Assembly: GCA_902618335.1 (NCBI GenBank)
Contig: CACNAI010000011.1
Coordinates: 1 to 32,322, forward strand
Direction of reading: 5' to 3'
Source: an uncultured Prochlorococcus sp.
Lineage (GTDB): Bacteria; Cyanobacteriota; Cyanobacteriia; PCC-6307; Cyanobiaceae
Length of the DNA: 32,322 nt
The notes beneath the pieces are model-generated. The model saw nothing but the letters and a program-made list of their open reading frames with translations. It searched no databases and was not told the origin of the DNA. This document shows positions 28,145 to 32,322 of this stretch, in pieces (position 1 is the first letter of the stretch; the number at the start of each line of letters is the position of its first letter). A program made the position numbers and the translations under genes.

Positions 28145-29422
28145 ATGAGTTATAGCGCTGGGTTAAATATCCTAGAGCCACAGATAATAAATAGGGAGAG
28201 AATCCAAGATTTGATAAATTCTTTTTCTTCAATCGGAGCTTCTGAGAATGGTTCTGTTTCAAGAAGAGGTTTTTCTGATGAAGATATATATGCAAGAAAT
28301 TTTTTTATAAAAACTCTTAAGGACTTAGGTTTAAAAATAAGAATAGATACTGCCGGAAATATTATTGCAAGATTAGATGGGCATGATAAAAATTTACCTC
28401 CCATTGTTACTGGATCTCATCTCGACACTGTTCCAAAGGGAGGTAAGTACGACGGCACTTTAGGAGTAATTGCAGGAATTGAAATTGCTTTTTTCCTTAA
28501 GGAAAATGACATTAAATTAAATAGACCCTTTGAAATAATTGTCTTTGCTGATGAAGAATCGACGATGATTGGCTGTAAAGGCTTTACAGGAAATTTACCT
28601 TTAAACGAAGAAGATTGTATTACAAGTAATTCCGGTTCAATAATTGATAATCTTTCTCGGATTGGTGGAAATTGGCTTGACATTAAAAGTGCGGTAAGAC
28701 CTAAAAAAGATATATTCGCTTTTCTTGAATTACATGTTGAACAGGGGAAGGTCCTTGAAGATGGTGGTTTGGATATCGGAATTGTTAATGGGATAGTAGG
28801 TCAAAAAAGAATAACCGTTAAGGTTTCAGGTCAGGCTAATCATGCTGGAACTACACCGATGTCAAATAGAAATGACGCACTTTTGGCCGCCTCTAAAATT
28901 ATTGTTGGTATTGAAGAGATAGCTAAAAATACTTCTGAAAGCGCAGTCGCAACAGTTGGTAAATTGATATTACATCCCAATGCGGCAAATGTTATTCCAG
29001 GAGAGGCAGTATTCACGATAGATATGAGAGATTTGGATGAAGATGTAATTGGGAAAATGAGTTTAAGAATTGAGAATCTATGTTCAGAAATTCAAGAAGT
29101 TACTGGATGCGTGATACAGATAGAACCTCAATTTGAAGTGATTCCCACTAAGTCATGCCCTAAATTAGTGAGCTCTTCATTTCATGAATCTGAAAAATTG
29201 GGATTTAAAACTGGAATCTTACCAAGCAAAGCAAGTCATGACTCACAAGAAATAGGAAGGATCTGTCCTATGGTGATGATCTTTGTCCCAAGCAGGAATG
29301 GTCTGAGTCATTCCTACAAGGAATATACTTCTCTTGATCAATGTGCTAATGGTATTGAGGTTTTATTAAATACAATATTTTCCATTGATAAGAATTTTTT
29401 AGACAAGCCTCTAATGAGATAA
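28145..29422 (+). CDS. M20-family Zn-dependent hydrolase (HyuC/N-carbamoyl-amino-acid or allantoate amidohydrolase-like)
   Basis: VTGSHLDTVPKGGKYDGTLGVIAGIE, FADEESTMIGCKGFTG, LELHVEQGKVLEDGG, GQANHAGTTPMSNRNDAL, NVIPGEAVFTIDMRD, VPSRNGLSHSYKEYTS. Confidence 0.92.
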   Translation: MSYSAGLNILEPQIINRERIQDLINSFSSIGASENGSVSRRGFSDEDIYARNFFIKTLKDLGLKIRIDTAGNIIARLDGHDKNLPPIVTGSHLDTVPKGGKYDGTLGVIAGIEIAFFLKENDIKLNRPFEIIVFADEESTMIGCKGFTGNLPLNEEDCITSNSGSIIDNLSRIGGNWLDIKSAVRPKKDIFAFLELHVEQGKVLEDGGLDIGIVNGIVGQKRITVKVSGQANHAGTTPMSNRNDALLAASKIIVGIEEIAKNTSESAVATVGKLILHPNAANVIPGEAVFTIDMRDLDEDVIGKMSLRIENLCSEIQEVTGCVIQIEPQFEVIPTKSCPKLVSSSFHESEKLGFKTGILPSKASHDSQEIGRICPMVMIFVPSRNGLSHSYKEYTSLDQCANGIEVLLNTIFSIDKNFLDKPLMR

Positions 29423-30109
29423 ATGACATTTTCAATTATTGGTTTTGATCCTTTAAAAAATAGATTTGGTGTTGCAGTTTCTTCTTGTCATATAGCTGTT
29501 GGCTCAACAGTTTCATTCGTTAGATCACAGGTTGGTGCTGTTGCAACTCAAGGGCAAACTAATCCCTATTTAGGATTAAGAAGTCTTGAGTCACTCCAAT
29601 CCTGCTCTGATTCCAAAATTGTTTTGGAAGATTTAATTAAGGAAGATTTTGGCAGGGAAAAAAGACAGGTTCACTTAATTGATAAGTATGGAAGAAGCGC
29701 ATGCTGGACAGGTCAAGAATGTTTTCAGACATGCGGACATATAAGTGGAGAAAACTTTTCTGTAGCTGGCAATTTTCTAGAGAATATCGAAGTTCTTGAG
29801 GTGATGGCTGATGTTTTTAAACAAAGTGATCCAAATATTAAATTAGGGAAAAGACTACTTGATGCTCTTAATGCAGGAGAAAATATAGGTGGAGATAGAC
29901 GAAGCCCCCGTTCAACCTCAAGCGCTCTAAAGGTAAGTGGAGAACTAGGCTTTCCCCTTTTAGACCTTAGAGTTGATTATCATGATTCCTCTGTAGATGA
30001 ACTAATTAGAATTTATAGGCATAGCCAAAGTGAGTGGGCCCAGGAATGGAGAGATTCAATGAATGACTTGCCTGAAATGAATATGAAACGAGAATTCAGA
30101 GTGGCATAA
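29423..30109 (+). CDS. DUF1028 family protein
   Basis: MTFSIIGFDPLKNRFGVAVSSCHIAVGSTVSFVRSQVGAVATQGQTNPYLGLRSLESL...VAGNFLE...GGDRRSPRSTSSAL; start codon abuts the stop of the upstream gene. Confidence 0.88.
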   Translation: MTFSIIGFDPLKNRFGVAVSSCHIAVGSTVSFVRSQVGAVATQGQTNPYLGLRSLESLQSCSDSKIVLEDLIKEDFGREKRQVHLIDKYGRSACWTGQECFQTCGHISGENFSVAGNFLENIEVLEVMADVFKQSDPNIKLGKRLLDALNAGENIGGDRRSPRSTSSALKVSGELGFPLLDLRVDYHDSSVDELIRIYRHSQSEWAQEWRDSMNDLPEMNMKREFRVA

Positions 30110-30195
30110 GGTTTAAAGATTAAAGACTTTGCTTGTAAGTTCAGCATCCAATAGTCGTAAGAAATGGTTAGTTAGGTGATTTTTAATATTCACTT

Positions 30196-31425
30196 TTATC
30201 CAATACTTACGTATTTTTTCCCTTTTTTAATTTCTTGCTCAACAAAAAGTCTGGCCCAATTGTCTACTTCAAGAATATCCTCCAATTCGGGACTCAAATT
30301 CAAATTCTCCATATGTGATTCACAAGCTTTACTTATAAATGTTGGAATTTCTTGAAAAGAAATTTTTTCTTTAAGGAATTGTTCAACAGCCATTTCATTA
30401 GCAGCATTTAAGACTGCGGGCATAGTCCCAGAAGATTTTCCTGCAGCATAGGCAAGTCCCATGCATGGATATTTAAACTCATCTGGCTCTTTAAAAGTTA
30501 ATTTTCCAATTTCACTTAGCTTTAATCTTTTCCAATTTGTTTTGAATCTTTCAGGCCAACTCATCGCATATAAAATGGGTAGTTTCATATCTGGCCAACC
30601 TAATTGAGCTAATACTGAAGAATCTTCCATCTCAATCATTGAATGAATAATACTTTGAGGGTGGATAACTATTTCGATATTTTCGTAAGAGGTCCCAAAT
30701 AAATAATGAGCTTCTATAACTTCTAATCCTTTATTCATAAGAGTTGCAGAATCTACAGTTATTTTTTTTCCCATATCCCAATTAGGATGTGAAGTTGCAT
30801 CTTCCACTGTGACATGCTTTAAATCCTCAACAGCCCAATCTCTGAAAGCACCACCAGAAGCTGTTAAATGTATGGCTTTTAAACCTTTAGGTATCTCTCC
30901 TGTTGAAAAATCTGCATTTTCATAATTAGGTAATCCTTGTAAACATTGAAAAATGGCAGAGTGTTCTGAATCAGCAGGTAAAAGCCTACTATTATTTTTC
31001 TTTAATGCAGGAATAACAATTGGCCCTGCCGCAATTAAAGTTTCTTTGTTAGCAAGTGCAATATTTTTCCCTGCATTAATTGCTGACATTGTTGGAATTA
31101 AGCCTGCACAGCCTACTATTCCTGTAACCACAGTATCTGCCTTATCCCAAGCTGCAACAACGTTAATCCCCTCCTTTCCACTCAAAACCAAGGGAGCACT
31201 ATCTAAATTTAAGTTATTAATATTATCTTTTAAATCTTCTATAAGATTTTCATCCTCAATCGCAACTACTTCTGGTTTATGTGTTTTAACTTGTTCGGTT
31301 AATAAATTAATATTTCTTCCTGCCGAAAGAGCTACGGCTTTAAACTTATCAGGCTGCTCACTAGCTATTTCGAGAGTTTGAGTCCCAATTGAACCAGTAG
31401 AACCGAGCACAGTAATGTATTTCAA
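30196..31425 (-). CDS. dxr: 1-deoxy-D-xylulose 5-phosphate reductoisomerase
   Basis: [20 protein letters not shown]...[15 protein letters not shown]...[16 protein letters not shown]...[10 protein letters not shown]...[23 protein letters not shown]. Confidence 0.97.
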   Translation of the reverse strand: MKYITVLGSTGSIGTQTLEIASEQPDKFKAVALSAGRNINLLTEQVKTHKPEVVAIEDENLIEDLKDNINNLNLDSAPLVLSGKEGINVVAAWDKADTVVTGIVGCAGLIPTMSAINAGKNIALANKETLIAAGPIVIPALKKNNSRLLPADSEHSAIFQCLQGLPNYENADFSTGEIPKGLKAIHLTASGGAFRDWAVEDLKHVTVEDATSHPNWDMGKKITVDSATLMNKGLEVIEAHYLFGTSYENIEIVIHPQSIIHSMIEMEDSSVLAQLGWPDMKLPILYAMSWPERFKTNWKRLKLSEIGKLTFKEPDEFKYPCMGLAYAAGKSSGTMPAVLNAANEMAVEQFLKEKISFQEIPTFISKACESHMENLNLSPELEDILEVDNWARLFVEQEIKKGKKYVSIG

Positions 31426-31507
31426 TTTTCTCTGATATTTCTAATATCTTCCCATTTAAAGGTGTATTTAAAAAACAAAAATTTCAAATTGGTTTTTTTC
31501 TTAAAAT

Positions 31508-32322
31508 TTAGACCCTTATCCATGTTGTTATTTCCTTTGATTGATCAATAAGTTCAATACCTTTTTCTTTTAACAAATTCCTAATTTCATCAGCCTTCGT
31601 ATAATTATTTTCTTTTTTTGCTTTCAATCTTTCATTAATAAACATTGATATTTCTTCATCTTTTATTTTACTTTCTTTTACTAAAACCTCTTTTTTAAGA
31701 CCAAGTACCTCAGTCAACTTTTCAAGAGTTTTAAAATTCTCAATAAGAAAGAATTTTTCATTTAGGTCTATTTTAAAACCTTCGACCCTTTGAAATTGGT
31801 TTAAAAAGTTTTTTAATGGTTTTGCTAAATCGTAAATAATTGCAATAGCACCTGCTGTATTAAGGTCATTTCCAAGAGCCTCTGAAAATTTAAGCTTTTT
31901 TTGAGATAATTCAAAGCTTATTTTCTCTTTATATTCGTCTTCGATAGATTCATTCTTATCCATAGATTTAAAAGCATCTTTTGTAAGGTCCAAGAAAGAA
32001 AGGGCTACATTAATATTTTTCCAAGCTTCTGAAGCACTTCTTAAAGCTTCTTCAGTAAAATCAAGTGGTTTTCTATAATTCACACTCATAACAAAATATC
32101 GCAAAGTCATAGGGCTTATACCTGACTTAATTAGCTCTCGGATAGTTTTAAAATTTTTAAGGGATTTACTCATCTTTTGTCCATTTACATTGACCATCCC
32201 ATTGTGTAACCAATAGTTAGCTAGCTTTTTGCCATTGGCTGCTTCTGATTGGGCGATTTCATTCTCATGATGTGGAAAAATCAAATCAGAACCACCTAAA
32301 TGGATATCAATAGTATCTCCTA
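31508..32322 (-). CDS. cysS: Cysteinyl-tRNA synthetase, partial (N-terminal part outside window)
   Basis: Minus-strand reading continues to the window edge: GDTIDIHLGGSDLIFPHHENEIAQSEAANGKKLANYWLHNGMVNVNGQKMSKSLKNF (KMSKS). Confidence 0.96.
   Translation of the reverse strand, partial: GDTIDIHLGGSDLIFPHHENEIAQSEAANGKKLANYWLHNGMVNVNGQKMSKSLKNFKTIRELIKSGISPMTLRYFVMSVNYRKPLDFTEEALRSASEAWKNINVALSFLDLTKDAFKSMDKNESIEDEYKEKISFELSQKKLKFSEALGNDLNTAGAIAIIYDLAKPLKNFLNQFQRVEGFKIDLNEKFFLIENFKTLEKLTEVLGLKKEVLVKESKIKDEEISMFINERLKAKKENNYTKADEIRNLLKEKGIELIDQSKEITTWIRV

Noticed and set aside
27627-28683. Minus-strand ORFs opposite asnB-like and M20 genes (27627-27950, 28065-28295, 28150-28404, 28417-28683)
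   Set aside because: Antisense shadow ORFs of clearly coding plus-strand genes.
1-32322. CRISPR arrays, transposases, restriction-modification or toxin-antitoxin systems
   Set aside because: No spaced direct repeats, IS-like genes or defence-family motifs were seen in any ORF.

Overview
The window is AT-rich picocyanobacterial DNA, and its gene content points to a Prochlorococcus of high-light type. Most of it is core genome: a methyltransferase (partial), a MIF-like protein, glyQ, a porin, a PiuC-like dioxygenase divergent from futA/idiA, tRNA-Ser(CGA), a 2OG-Fe(II) oxygenase, ferredoxin-cobQ, maf, psbD-psbC, ycf4, a cyclophilin-type lipoprotein, ilvH, petM, a ycf39-like SDR, infA, an NTR-thioredoxin fusion, pntA1-pntA2-pntB, a YheT-like hydrolase, a thioredoxin-like [2Fe-2S] protein, dxr and cysS (partial). 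The part that stands out is a four-gene same-strand block (about 24,921-30,109) between the [2Fe-2S] protein and dxr. It encodes an aspartate/ornithine-carbamoyltransferase-family protein, a glutamine-dependent asparagine-synthetase-like protein, a HyuC/allantoate-amidohydrolase-like M20 hydrolase and a DUF1028 protein. The carbamoyltransferase keeps the carbamoyl-phosphate motifs but lacks the RVQKER aspartate-binding loop of PyrB. The block is therefore a candidate undescribed pathway for making or turning over a carbamoylated/amidated small molecule. A second notable observation is a probable ATA (AUA) start codon for the cyclophilin lipoprotein, overlapping the ycf4 stop. All assignments come from reading the sequence and remembered family motifs. 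No database search was run.
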